Assembly (NCBI GenBank): GCA_023475105.1
Contig: JAMCWJ010000012.1
Location: 1-64,000, forward strand
DNA from: Nitrospirota bacterium
Lineage (GTDB): Bacteria > Nitrospirota > Thermodesulfovibrionia > Thermodesulfovibrionales > UBA9159
Reading direction: 5' to 3'
DNA length: 64,000 bases
A program made the translations under genes and the position numbers. Position 1 is the first letter of the stretch, and each line of letters starts with the position of its first letter. Below, piece after piece: positions 1-9,327 of the stretch. Under the pieces are notes generated by a model. The model did not search any database. It saw nothing but the letters and a program-made list of their open reading frames with translations, and had not been told where the DNA came from.

Positions 1-748
1 AAATCTCGATATAAAGGTCTCCCGGCGGACCTCCCCTGAGTCCTGCATTACCCTTGCCCTTCACTTTGACCTTCGAGCCGTTATCGACCCCGGCCGGGAT
101 CTTCACCTTCACCGTATCCGCCAAGACGATTCGTCCCATGCCTCCGCAGGTCCTGCAGGCCTTCGTGATCCTTTTCCCGCTGCCCCCGCAGTCGGGGCAT
201 GTCTGTTGCATCCTGAAAAAACCCCTCGAGGCCTGGAGTGTTCCTCTCCCCTTGCACTTCTGACACGTTTCATAGGATTCGGCTCCTGTCCCGTTGCAAG
301 ATTGGCAGTTCGTCTCCCTGCGTATCGTGAGCGTCCTCTGCGTGCCGGCAAACGCTTCCTCGAGGGAAACGCTGAGCCCCGCAAGGATATCTTCGCCCCT
401 CGCCTGTACGGCCTCCGCCCCCGCCGCACCTCCGAAGAGGTCGCCGAAGAAATCCGCCGAGCCGAAGATGTCTTCGTACCGAGGCGCCTTGACGCCCTCG
501 TACCAGGGACCGCCCGGCTCGAACGGCGTCTTGCCGAAGCGGTCGTACTCCTCCCTTTTTTTCGGGTCGCTCAGAACGGTATATGCCTCGTTCATCTCCT
601 TGAATTTTTGCTCTGCTGTTTTGTCCCCCGGGTTCAGGTCGGGATGGTATTTGCGCGCAAGTTTCCTGAAGGCCTTCTTTATGTCGTCCTGAGAGGCATC
701 CTTGGGGACACCCAATGCTTCATAAAAATCATGTATGGTCGCCGGCAT
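1..748 (-). CDS. dnaJ: Molecular chaperone DnaJ (C-terminus runs off the window)
   Basis: Reverse-strand translation begins [41 protein letters not shown] (J domain with HPD), then a Gly/Phe region and CxxCxGxG zinc-finger repeats. Confidence 0.95.
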   Translation of the reverse strand, partial: MPATIHDFYEALGVPKDASQDDIKKAFRKLARKYHPDLNPGDKTAEQKFKEMNEAYTVLSDPKKREEYDRFGKTPFEPGGPWYEGVKAPRYEDIFGSADFFGDLFGGAAGAEAVQARGEDILAGLSVSLEEAFAGTQRTLTIRRETNCQSCNGTGAESYETCQKCKGRGTLQASRGFFRMQQTCPDCGGSGKRITKACRTCGGMGRIVLADTVKVKIPAGVDNGSKVKVKGKGNAGLRGGPPGDLYIEI

Positions 749-957
749 TTTTACTCACCTGTTTCATATCATACATATTTAGTAGTATCTTGTCAATAAC
801 ATTAAGTCGAACAAGTCTGCTTCGCTTTCATAAGTGTAACAGAAAAGGGCATCCTGTCAAGTCCCGGATGGGCTTCTGAGCGCCCGGAATTGGGATATGC
901 GACAGGACAGCAGCCCAAATGTTGCACCGCACTGCATCGGCAAGGCATTCAGCGGGC

Positions 958-1116
958 TTACTAAGGAGGTCATAAGTTAAAGACCACCACGTGTCATTCA
1001 CGCAAGCGAAGCGCGTCGGGAATCTCTCTGAAAACGAAGAAATCCCGGGGCGGGACCGGACAAGACGAAATGACGGAATAAGAGGAGATGTCGCTTTCTT
1101 TCGACCTCATTAGTAA
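958..1116 (-). repeat. MITE/REP-like element, copy A (about 159 bp)
   Basis: TTACTAAGGAGGTCATAAGT...palindromic core (gtgtcattcacgcaagcgaagcgcgtcgggaatctctctgaaaacgaagaaatcccggggcgggaccggacaag)...CGACCTCATTAGTAA. Confidence 0.85.
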
Positions 1117-1132
1117 GAGGCCGCCCGGGGGG

Positions 1133-2284
1133 CTAAATCGGCCTGACCGGAACTCTCGGGAGGCGATGCCGCACTGCCGGCCCTCTCGTTGACCCCCTGT
1201 TCGCGGCTTCCCTGCGGTGCTCGAGCAGGATACCGGCGGTCTTCTGGGCCGCAGTCACGACGGGTACCCCGAGGATCATGCCAATTATGCCGAACAGGTT
1301 TTCTCCTATGATGATCGTAATGACAAGCAGCATCGGATGAAGTTCCACGCTCTTGCCTATCAGCAGGGGCTGGAGAAAGAGGTCGTCGACGAGCTTTATA
1401 CAGACGTAGAGCAGGACGACGTTCAGCACCGCGTCGAAACTATTGAACTGCATCAGCGCAATGAGGCAGGCAACCGAACATGCAATGACGGGACCGAGAT
1501 ACGGTATCACATTCGCCAGACCGCTCAGGATGCCGAGTGAAATGGGGTTGTTCAGGCCGATCAGCCATAATCCCAACGACGCAAGTACCCCTACGGAGAA
1601 ACACTCGCCCGCAAGCCCGCGGAGATACTTTCCGATGAGTATATTCATCTCTGCAACGACTGAAAGGGTGGTTTCGACGTAGGAAGGAGGCACCTGGTCC
1701 ATGAGGACCTTCAGAAACCTCGGCCAGTCCCTGAGCAGAAAAAAAATAAAAAAAGGGACAAGGATGAACCCCATGACGAATGGGGTCGCCTGCGTCAGAA
1801 GCCGGGAACCATCCAGGGTTGTTTCGAAAAAGCCGTCCGGACCGATCAGCGCGTCCACGACTTTTCTTATGCCCTGTCCGAGCAGCGGATACTTCTCCAG
1901 GCTGTCCTCCGCACTCGACAACAGCGTTGCTTCTATCTGTTTCGAGAACTCAGGCAGGCGGGCATAGCCTCTCCTGACCTCCCGCTGGAGGTAGGGGGAA
2001 AAGAGCAGGTGCGTCGAAACAACGAACGCGGCGGCGAGCACGAAGAGCTGCGTCACGGCCACGCTCCTCTTTATCCCGAGCCTCTCGATCGCGGCGACGG
2101 CCGAACTCAGGATATAGGCGATCACTGCCGCAATCAGGAGGGTTATCAGAAGGTGCACGATATGGCCGGCGACGAACGCCGCGACCCCGGCCAGAAGGAC
2201 GAGAAGGACCCACCTCGGCATCTGGTGATGGAGCTTCCGCAGGTCAGTGAACGACGGGCGTTCCCTATCCCTTTCCTGCGTCAT
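1133..2284 (-). CDS. AI-2E family (PerM/YdiK-like) transporter
   Basis: Multi-TM protein with typical AI-2E family C-terminal pattern (ISLGILSGLANVIPYLGPVIA, LLVITIIIGENLFGIIGMILGVPVVTA); start chosen at MTQERDRE. Confidence 0.85.
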   Translation of the reverse strand: MTQERDRERPSFTDLRKLHHQMPRWVLLVLLAGVAAFVAGHIVHLLITLLIAAVIAYILSSAVAAIERLGIKRSVAVTQLFVLAAAFVVSTHLLFSPYLQREVRRGYARLPEFSKQIEATLLSSAEDSLEKYPLLGQGIRKVVDALIGPDGFFETTLDGSRLLTQATPFVMGFILVPFFIFFLLRDWPRFLKVLMDQVPPSYVETTLSVVAEMNILIGKYLRGLAGECFSVGVLASLGLWLIGLNNPISLGILSGLANVIPYLGPVIACSVACLIALMQFNSFDAVLNVVLLYVCIKLVDDLFLQPLLIGKSVELHPMLLVITIIIGENLFGIIGMILGVPVVTAAQKTAGILLEHRREAANRGSTRGPAVRHRLPRVPVRPI

Positions 2285-2793
2285 GACGACGTCTGTGTTT
2301 CCGCAGTTTCGGGCTGGTTCGAATAGATGTAATTCGAGAGAATCTCGGCCAGGTTGAGAAGGATCTTCGAGGAAATGGCGCTGTTGCCCCTGATCAGGTC
2401 GTCGAAGTATGACTTGTACATAATCAGGGCCAGGGACTGTCTTTCCGCAGCAGCGGTCGCAAAGCGGGCGCATTGGTTGATAAGGGCGAGCTCTCCGAAA
2501 TGGGTGCCGGGTCCGAGAACGGCAAGCGTTCTATCTCCGGCATTCGACCTCTTCGAAATTTTCACCAATCCGTCAAGGACCACGTATACCGCCTTCCCCC
2601 TGTCTCCCTCATGAAAGATGACCTCACCGGGCTCGTACTCCTTTTCGACAAGGTCGACGAGGAGTTTCCGGAGAAGGTTTTCTCCCATACCCTTGAAGAG
2701 CGGAACTTCGCCGAGCACGCGCAGATGGGAGGCCTTGGAGGTATCCAGCGCCCAGGCGAAGTACTTCCTCACCATTTTGCTGTCCCGAAGCAT
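2281..2793 (-). CDS. Cyclic nucleotide-binding domain protein (Crp-like effector domain, no HTH seen)
   Basis: VPLFKGMGENLLRKLL...EYEPGEVIFHEGDRGKAVYVVLDG...GTHFGELALI; 4-nt overlap with downstream AI-2E gene. Confidence 0.85.
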   Translation of the reverse strand: MLRDSKMVRKYFAWALDTSKASHLRVLGEVPLFKGMGENLLRKLLVDLVEKEYEPGEVIFHEGDRGKAVYVVLDGLVKISKRSNAGDRTLAVLGPGTHFGELALINQCARFATAAAERQSLALIMYKSYFDDLIRGNSAISSKILLNLAEILSNYIYSNQPETAETQTSS

Positions 2794-2881
2794 CGATGCT
2801 AGATTCTACACCATGCCGGAGGTTTCTGACAATATGCGTCCCCGAGAGGCATACCGTCTCTGCGGGGAAGGGACAACGGCG

Positions 2882-3799
2882 CTATCCCCCTGCTTCTCCG
2901 GCAGCCCTATTATACCTGAGGTATTCTACGAGCCCGGGAAGGCTTCCCGCCGCCACGGACAGATACCATGCGAAAGAGACAGCGGTCGCCTCTGCCGGAC
3001 TTATTCCGAGAAAGCCGAAGAGCAGGACAAAGGAAGCCTCCCTCACACCTATCCCTGCAATAGAGATCGGGATTGCCGCGATGGTCGAGATCACCGGGAT
3101 AAAGATGAACAGGGGGAGCAGCGGTACCTTCACGCCAAGCCCCCGGCTGAGGGCGTAGACGGCAAATATGATGATCGTCTGAATGATCAGAGAGAGAACA
3201 AGGGTTTCTACTAAGACCGCCTTCTTTTCCCTGTAAAGGGCAAAATAGTCATAGAGCCCCGACAAAAATTTCAGTCTCCTGCCGACCCGTAACCCGAAGA
3301 CGAAGAAACTCCCCGCGACGAATGAAAGTACCATCAGGGGAAGGATCCATTCGATGTAGGATCCCTTGAAGTATCCGAACCCGAACGGGAATGCGAGCAC
3401 ACCCAGGAGCATCAGGGCGGAAAAGCCGACATACCGGTCCATGAACACAGAGGCGATGGCTGACGCCCCCTTCCTCGTATCGCGATAGAGGTAATATGCC
3501 TTTACCGCGTCGCCCCCGATCATCCCCGGCAAAAGATGGTTGAAGAAGGACCCGATGAAATAGAGGGAAAAAAGCCTCCTCATTTCAAACCTGTCGTGCA
3601 GGAGGAGACGCCATCGGATCGCGGATATGTAGATGGCGCAGATATAGATCAGGACCGCAAGGAGAAAAGAAAACACGTTTATTTCCTTCAAGGCCGAGAA
3701 CACCTTGCCGAGACCGGTCTTCGAGATGACCGCGTAAAGGAGCCCTCCGCTCACCAGGACTTTCGCGAAAAGGATGATTATCTTATTTGGCCGGGCCAA
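2882..3799 (-). CDS. Lysylphosphatidylglycerol synthase TM-region/UPF0104 flippase-like membrane protein
   Basis: Multi-TM; IGSFFNHLLPGMIGGDAVKAYYLYR and ISIAGIGVREASFVLLFG motifs typical of the family. Confidence 0.85.
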   Translation of the reverse strand: MARPNKIIILFAKVLVSGGLLYAVISKTGLGKVFSALKEINVFSFLLAVLIYICAIYISAIRWRLLLHDRFEMRRLFSLYFIGSFFNHLLPGMIGGDAVKAYYLYRDTRKGASAIASVFMDRYVGFSALMLLGVLAFPFGFGYFKGSYIEWILPLMVLSFVAGSFFVFGLRVGRRLKFLSGLYDYFALYREKKAVLVETLVLSLIIQTIIIFAVYALSRGLGVKVPLLPLFIFIPVISTIAAIPISIAGIGVREASFVLLFGFLGISPAEATAVSFAWYLSVAAGSLPGLVEYLRYNRAAGEAGG

Positions 3800-4727
3800 G
3801 GACCTTTTTTATGACATAGATGGGCTTACGCTGGGTTTCGTGATATACCCTCACGATCATCTCACCCAAAAGCCCCATCCCGATGAACTGGACGCCGACT
3901 ATCAGCAGCAGCGCGCCGAGGAGGAGGAGGGGCCTTCCGCCTATGGGATTCCGGTAGATGAGTTTCTCGATGCTCAGGTAGAAGAGGAGGAGAAAGCCGA
4001 TAAAGCCGCACCCTATGCCGATAGTACCGAAAAACTGGAGGGGCCTCGTCGAGAAGCTCTGGAGGAACTTCACGGTGATCAGATCGAGCACCACCTTTAT
4101 CGTCCTGGTGATTCCGTATTTCGACTTTCCCCTGAGCCTCGGATGGTGCACCGTTTCGACTTCGGCAACCCTGACGCCGTACCAGCTTGCAACCGCCGGG
4201 ATGAACCGGTGCATCTCGCCGTACAACTTCAGGTTCTTGATGACGTCCCTCCTGTAGGCCTTCAGGGAGCATCCGTAATCGTGGAGCTTCACGCCCGTCA
4301 CCTTGCTTATGAGCCAGTTCGCCGCAATCGACGGCAGCCTCCTGCTGAAGAAAGGGTCCTTCCTTTTTTTCCTCCAGCCGCTCACGAGGTCGTTGTCCTT
4401 TATGAGTTCGAGAAGTTTCGGGATATCGTTCGGGTCGTTCTGAAGGTCGCCGTCCATCGTGACGACCACGTCCCCCCTGGCAAAATCAAACCCTGCCGCA
4501 AACGCGGCCGTCTGGCCGAAATTCCTCCTGAGACTCAGGACGACGACGGAAGGGCTCTCCGCCTGCACCTGTTCAAGGAGCGCGAGGGTCTTGTCGGTAC
4601 TTCCGTCATCCACGTAGATGATCTCGTACTCACGACCGAGACCGTCAAGCGCCCCCTTCAGTCTTTCATGGAGGGCCTCGACATTGTCCTCTTCATTATA
4701 AACCGGGATTACGACGGATACCGTCAT
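3783..4727 (-). CDS. Glycosyltransferase family 2 (polyprenyl-phosphate glycosyltransferase, DPM1/ArnC-like) with C-terminal TM helices
   Basis: MTVSVVIPVYNEEDNVEALHERLK...IIYVDDGSTDKT...VVTMDGDLQNDP; two C-terminal hydrophobic segments. Confidence 0.92.
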   Translation of the reverse strand: MTVSVVIPVYNEEDNVEALHERLKGALDGLGREYEIIYVDDGSTDKTLALLEQVQAESPSVVVLSLRRNFGQTAAFAAGFDFARGDVVVTMDGDLQNDPNDIPKLLELIKDNDLVSGWRKKRKDPFFSRRLPSIAANWLISKVTGVKLHDYGCSLKAYRRDVIKNLKLYGEMHRFIPAVASWYGVRVAEVETVHHPRLRGKSKYGITRTIKVVLDLITVKFLQSFSTRPLQFFGTIGIGCGFIGFLLLFYLSIEKLIYRNPIGGRPLLLLGALLLIVGVQFIGMGLLGEMIVRVYHETQRKPIYVIKKVLGPAK

Positions 4728-6931
4728 CAGTAATCCCCGGTCGTTTCTTCCTGCAAGCCCTGAAAATCGTAACACATAAAGATGGAATACTCCCTCAAGA
4801 ACCGATTGCTTTTGTCGTAAACCCTGATGGTCCGCTTCTCGAAACTCCGAAAGGCTTCTCTGATCCTGGGGTCCAGCTCTCCATCGCCTATTGTAACAAA
4901 AATGCCGTTGGAATGGATAAGGTCCTGAAAACCCGGCCAGAGGTCATATTCGTTCATGCGCCTGCCGAGATTGACACAATAGGTTACCGGATGGCCCTCC
5001 ACATAAAAGGCGACCTCGCTTGCGGTTTGATACCCGTCGGAAAAGATAAAGACGTTTCCCTTCTCCCGCATACGCTGATACTCGGCATGTACCTGCCTGC
5101 CGAGTTCATTCCACCCCCTCAGTCTCGAGGACGGATCGAGCCTCGGAGGCAGGCAGAACTTTAACGGGTAGTGGGCAACCACGGTGACAGCGAGGGAAAG
5201 GAGAACGCCGATAACGACCACATTCTTTGCAAAAACCCCCTTCCTCTCCCACCGGGCTGCAAAAACTTCCGAGAACGCGATCAAACCGGTAAGGTATCCC
5301 ATCATCGCCCAGTTCGGCTGGACCTTTCCCTGGATGCTCTTGACGGCAAAAAAGACGATCACGGGCGCCGCAAACCAGAAGAGAAACCGGCCGCAGCTCC
5401 CTGCCGGCATCGCTGCAGACCCCGCCTTTTCAGGCCCGCCCCCTGTCCCTTCCCCGTGGGACGGGGAAGAAGAATCATCCGGGCGACCGGAAGGTCCTCC
5501 GGGCCGCCCCTCCCCGCAGGGCCTGTTCCTCACCTTCCAGAGCGCCGCGAGGATCAGCACGCAGAGCACCGGGGTAAGGACACCGAGTTGAGAGACGAGA
5601 AATTCGGCGAACGACTGCAGCGATATCCGCAGCCCGTCCGCCAGATGCGCCTGGCCGGCAGTATGTCTTACCGTCACCCAGTCATTCCGGGCATTCCAGA
5701 CGATCACCGGGGAGAAAAAGACAAGGCTGACAAGCAGGGCCGCATATGGCCCCGCAGTCCTGAAAAGTCTCCGGTGAGGAGGGGACGCAATGAGGAAACA
5801 CAATGCCCCCAGAAAGAAAAAGGCCATCGTATACTTCGTCAGAAGGCCGAGGCCGACCGAGGTCCCGGCGAGAATCCAATACCACAGTGAGGAGCGGAGG
5901 GTGACGAGAGGCGCATGATACGAACCGCCCTCAGACGTACGGCCCGCGGCGTGCATCCCGTCGCGACGCACCGCTTTCCAGAACAAATAGAGAGAAAGTA
6001 TCCAGAAAAATACAAAGGGGGAGTCGATCGTAAAGACGACCCCGAAGGTGGAGTAGAGGGGAATCAGCTGCAGGAGAACGGCCGAGGCGGCCCCCACGCG
6101 TTCGCCGTACATCTCCTTTCCCAGCCTGTAAAGGATAAGGCTGCTCGCCGCCATTAAGACGACCGCAAAAAACCTCACGCCGAAGGCGTTGCTGCCGAAC
6201 AGCGACGTGGAAAGTGCGATGAGGTATGCGATCATCGGGCCCTTCGAGTAATAGCTAAGGTCAAGCCTTCTCGACCACTCCCAGTAGTGGGCCTCATCGC
6301 CGCTCAGATCGAGAGGACCGTAAGCGAGGTAATACAGTCTGAAGAGGCTGAGGCAAAGAAGGAATACGTACATGAAGGTCGAAAAAGGGCGGTCCCTGAA
6401 CCTTTTTTCGGCCCACCTGAAGAGGCTGAGGGCAGTCATGGCTGCGAGGGAACCCGTCAGTCCGCCGGCGACAATGTCCGCAGGGTAATGCACCCCGACA
6501 AACACCCTCGACAGGGACACAACGACGGCGATAAAGAGAAAGACGTATTTGAGGCGGTTCTTCGACAAGGCGAGAAAGGGCACGGCAAAGGCGAAGGAGT
6601 TCGCCGCATGACTCGAAGGCATCGAAAAGGACCGCGTGCAGCCTACGAGGAGATTGATATTCTCAAGGACATTGCAGGGTCTTTGCCTCTCCATGAAATG
6701 CTTCAGGACATTGGTCGACGCATCGGCGGCCAGGATCGAAAAGAAAGAGACGGCGAGGATGACCAGCGCTCTCTTCCTTTCCTTCAGAAAAAAGATGAGG
6801 AAGAAGGGCGCCACGATCAGGGCCGGCCTGCTCGTGATAAACGGCATGATGAGATCGAAAAAACTGTTCTGACAATCCCTGTTCAGAAACAAAAACAGGG
6901 AAGTATCCAACTGTGTTATCCATTCAGGCAT
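4727..6931 (-). CDS. PAP2-family phosphatase fused to GT39/ArnT-like glycosyltransferase
   Basis: N-terminus KHFMERQRPCN...SFSMPSSHAANSFAF...SRVFVGVHYPADIVAGG (PAP2 motifs); C-terminal region LSGDEAHYWEWSRRLDLSYYSKGPMIAYLI (GT39/PMT type). Confidence 0.88.
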   Translation of the reverse strand: MPEWITQLDTSLFLFLNRDCQNSFFDLIMPFITSRPALIVAPFFLIFFLKERKRALVILAVSFFSILAADASTNVLKHFMERQRPCNVLENINLLVGCTRSFSMPSSHAANSFAFAVPFLALSKNRLKYVFLFIAVVVSLSRVFVGVHYPADIVAGGLTGSLAAMTALSLFRWAEKRFRDRPFSTFMYVFLLCLSLFRLYYLAYGPLDLSGDEAHYWEWSRRLDLSYYSKGPMIAYLIALSTSLFGSNAFGVRFFAVVLMAASSLILYRLGKEMYGERVGAASAVLLQLIPLYSTFGVVFTIDSPFVFFWILSLYLFWKAVRRDGMHAAGRTSEGGSYHAPLVTLRSSLWYWILAGTSVGLGLLTKYTMAFFFLGALCFLIASPPHRRLFRTAGPYAALLVSLVFFSPVIVWNARNDWVTVRHTAGQAHLADGLRISLQSFAEFLVSQLGVLTPVLCVLILAALWKVRNRPCGEGRPGGPSGRPDDSSSPSHGEGTGGGPEKAGSAAMPAGSCGRFLFWFAAPVIVFFAVKSIQGKVQPNWAMMGYLTGLIAFSEVFAARWERKGVFAKNVVVIGVLLSLAVTVVAHYPLKFCLPPRLDPSSRLRGWNELGRQVHAEYQRMREKGNVFIFSDGYQTASEVAFYVEGHPVTYCVNLGRRMNEYDLWPGFQDLIHSNGIFVTIGDGELDPRIREAFRSFEKRTIRVYDKSNRFLREYSIFMCYDFQGLQEETTGDY

Positions 6932-7093
6932 GTTATATAATATAGCATAGTGAATTTTTCCCCTTTTGATCGGCAATTCTTCTACCGGGTCGTGTTTTAA
7001 CCATACCTTTGTCGCTTATCCCATTGTTGAAGGGAAGGCAACCCTCCCTTCTTCTACCGTCAATTCTAATGCGACTGCAAGGTTGTCAGACGC

Positions 7094-8365
7094 TCACTTT
7101 GCAGCCGCTTTTTCCCTGTCTGGAAGGAACGGGATGGTCAGCATGCCCGGGATGGTGAGAAGGCAGACAATTACAAAGAAAAGGGGATAACCGACCCTTT
7201 GCTGGACCCAGCCGGAGACGAACCCCGGGAGCATCATGCCGATAGCCATGATACCCGTTGAGATGGCGTAGTGGGAGGTCTTGTACCTGCCTTCGGCAGA
7301 GTACATGAGATAGACGGTAAAGACCGTGAATCCCATGCCGTAACCGAACTGCTCCAGTGCAACCAACGGATAGACCATCACGAGGGAGGGCTGTGCCCAC
7401 GCCATGTACACGAAGAACAGGTCCGGCAGGTGCATGGTGATCACGAGCGGCCAGGTACAACGGCGGAGCCCAAAACGGGATATGAGCCATCCTCCGAGTA
7501 CGCCGCCCAGCACCAGTGCGGCAACGCCCACCGTACCGTAGACCAGGCCGACCTCCGAGGTGGCAAGCCCGAGCCCTCCATCGACTGGGCTGTCCAGCAG
7601 AAACGGCGAGACCAGCTTGAGCAGCATGGCCTCACCTAAACGATAGAACAGTATAAAAGCCACGAGCACTCCTATCTTTTCCTGCCGAAAATAGGCGGCG
7701 AATACCTCCTTGAATCTCGGTCCCCCGGCAGCGCCTGCAGCCGGACTGCGACGGTCGGTCGTCGGGTACGGAAGAACTGCATAATGATAGAGCACGGCGA
7801 TCATAAAGATTCCGCTGCCGATACCAAGGACCGCCATCCAGCCGGAACTGATGCTCCCCGTTGCAGTCTCGACAGCTCCTGCGATATAAACCAGGAACCC
7901 CGAGCCGAAAATCATCGCCAGTCGATAGAACCCTGACCGGAGCCCGGCGAAAAAGGCTTGCTCTTTATCGGTAAGGGCCAGCATGTAGTACCCATCGGTG
8001 GCGGTATCATAGGTCGCAGAGATGAATGCGCCGACCATGAACGCCGCGAGGGAGGGAAAAAAGAAGTCCGCTCTGCCGACGGCATAAGCGATGAAGCCGA
8101 TGTTCAACGCCATGACTCCCTGGGCCGTAAGCAGCCAGCCACGCTTGGTCCAGGCGAGGTCCAGGAGCGGCGCCCAGAACATCTTTATGACCCAGGGAAG
8201 GTAGAGCCAGCTTGTCCAAAAGGCAATGTCCGTATTGTCTACGCCCATCTTCTTATAGAGAATGACTGAAACCGTGTTGACGAGGACGTAAGGCAGGCCC
8301 TCACCAAAATAGAGAGTGGGAACGAAGAGCCATGGTTTGCGGTATGTGGTTTGTGGTGTCGCCAT
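7094..8365 (-). CDS. MFS transporter, AmpG/PAT-like
   Basis: 12-TM profile; LYFGEGLPYVLVNTVSVILYKKMGVDNTDIAFWTSWLYLPWVIKMFWAPLLD. Confidence 0.85.
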   Translation of the reverse strand: MATPQTTYRKPWLFVPTLYFGEGLPYVLVNTVSVILYKKMGVDNTDIAFWTSWLYLPWVIKMFWAPLLDLAWTKRGWLLTAQGVMALNIGFIAYAVGRADFFFPSLAAFMVGAFISATYDTATDGYYMLALTDKEQAFFAGLRSGFYRLAMIFGSGFLVYIAGAVETATGSISSGWMAVLGIGSGIFMIAVLYHYAVLPYPTTDRRSPAAGAAGGPRFKEVFAAYFRQEKIGVLVAFILFYRLGEAMLLKLVSPFLLDSPVDGGLGLATSEVGLVYGTVGVAALVLGGVLGGWLISRFGLRRCTWPLVITMHLPDLFFVYMAWAQPSLVMVYPLVALEQFGYGMGFTVFTVYLMYSAEGRYKTSHYAISTGIMAIGMMLPGFVSGWVQQRVGYPLFFVIVCLLTIPGMLTIPFLPDREKAAAK

Positions 8366-8423
8366 GCAGGGAAGGATATCAGATCAGGAAGAAATCATCC
8401 AGCAGAATAATGAGAAATTTCCC

Positions 8424-9230
8424 TCAGCAGGCCGATCGGGAACGACCTTTTCGCTGCCTGACCGCCTCATAGAGGCAGACCGCGGCCGAGGCCGCGACGT
8501 TCAGGCTTTCCGCCTTGCCGAATATCGGAACGCGGAAACGCACGTCGGCATGCGTCCTGAGGTAGTCGCTCACACCGGCGGCCTCATTTCCGAAGACAAA
8601 GGTCAGGGGACCGCGCAGGTCGATCTCATAGAGGGAAGCGGTCGCGTGCACATCGGCCACAGAGAGCCGGACGGATTTCGTCTTCAGCCATCGGAGGAGC
8701 GCTTCTGCCTCCTCATAAAGAACGGGGAGATTGAAAATGCTTCCCGCGGTTGCACGGACCGCCTTCGGCATGAAGACATCGCACGTCCCGGGAAGGAGGA
8801 TTATCGCATTCGCGCCGGCGGCATCGGAGGTCCTGACGATCGTGCCGAGGTTGCCGGGGTCCTGGATGGCGTCACAGAGGACGACAAGGGGCTCGGGTCC
8901 CAAAGAGAGTTCATCGAGCCCCGGCATTTTGTATGACACGAGGGCGACAAGACCCTGGGGTGTTTCCGTCCCGGCAAGCCTCGCGAGAACCTGCTCCGTC
9001 GTCTCGACGAGTTCCTGTATTTTCGCTGAGACCCGGACCAGGAATTCCTCGTTTTTCGACATGAATTGCCCGGTAAAAAACACAGTCCCGACTTGAGAGC
9101 CTGAAGAAAGGGCCATTTCGAGGAGATGCCGCCCTTCTATGATGAGCGCATTGCCGCCCCCGACTTTCTTTTTCCTGAGGATCTCCCTGATGAGCGGGTT
9201 CGATGCGCTCGTGATCTTCTTATATCGCAT
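8424..9230 (-). CDS. TrmH/SpoU family RNA 2'-O-methyltransferase
   Basis: LCDAIQDPGNLGTIVRTSDAAGANAIILL and FVFGNEAAGVSDYLR...IPIFGKAESLNVAASAAVCLYE motifs. Confidence 0.93.
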   Translation of the reverse strand: MRYKKITSASNPLIREILRKKKVGGGNALIIEGRHLLEMALSSGSQVGTVFFTGQFMSKNEEFLVRVSAKIQELVETTEQVLARLAGTETPQGLVALVSYKMPGLDELSLGPEPLVVLCDAIQDPGNLGTIVRTSDAAGANAIILLPGTCDVFMPKAVRATAGSIFNLPVLYEEAEALLRWLKTKSVRLSVADVHATASLYEIDLRGPLTFVFGNEAAGVSDYLRTHADVRFRVPIFGKAESLNVAASAAVCLYEAVRQRKGRSRSAC

Positions 9231-9327
9231 GGTATACGTTTGAGAAATAAAAGACGGCTTCTTTCTGCCAACAACAACTGTGACTAGATAAAAAAGAGTA
9301 CGACCTTTGGGCGCTGTCTCTCATGAT

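Noticed and set aside
3774-4733. Long plus-strand ORF (319 aa) opposite the GT2 gene
   Set aside because: Antisense shadow of a well-supported GT2 CDS; composition dominated by E/D/R/P typical of GC-rich shadow frames
5171-5890. Plus-strand ORF (239 aa) within the PAP2-GT39 gene
   Set aside because: Antisense shadow ORF, no recognisable domain, low-complexity Arg/Gly/Pro-rich translation
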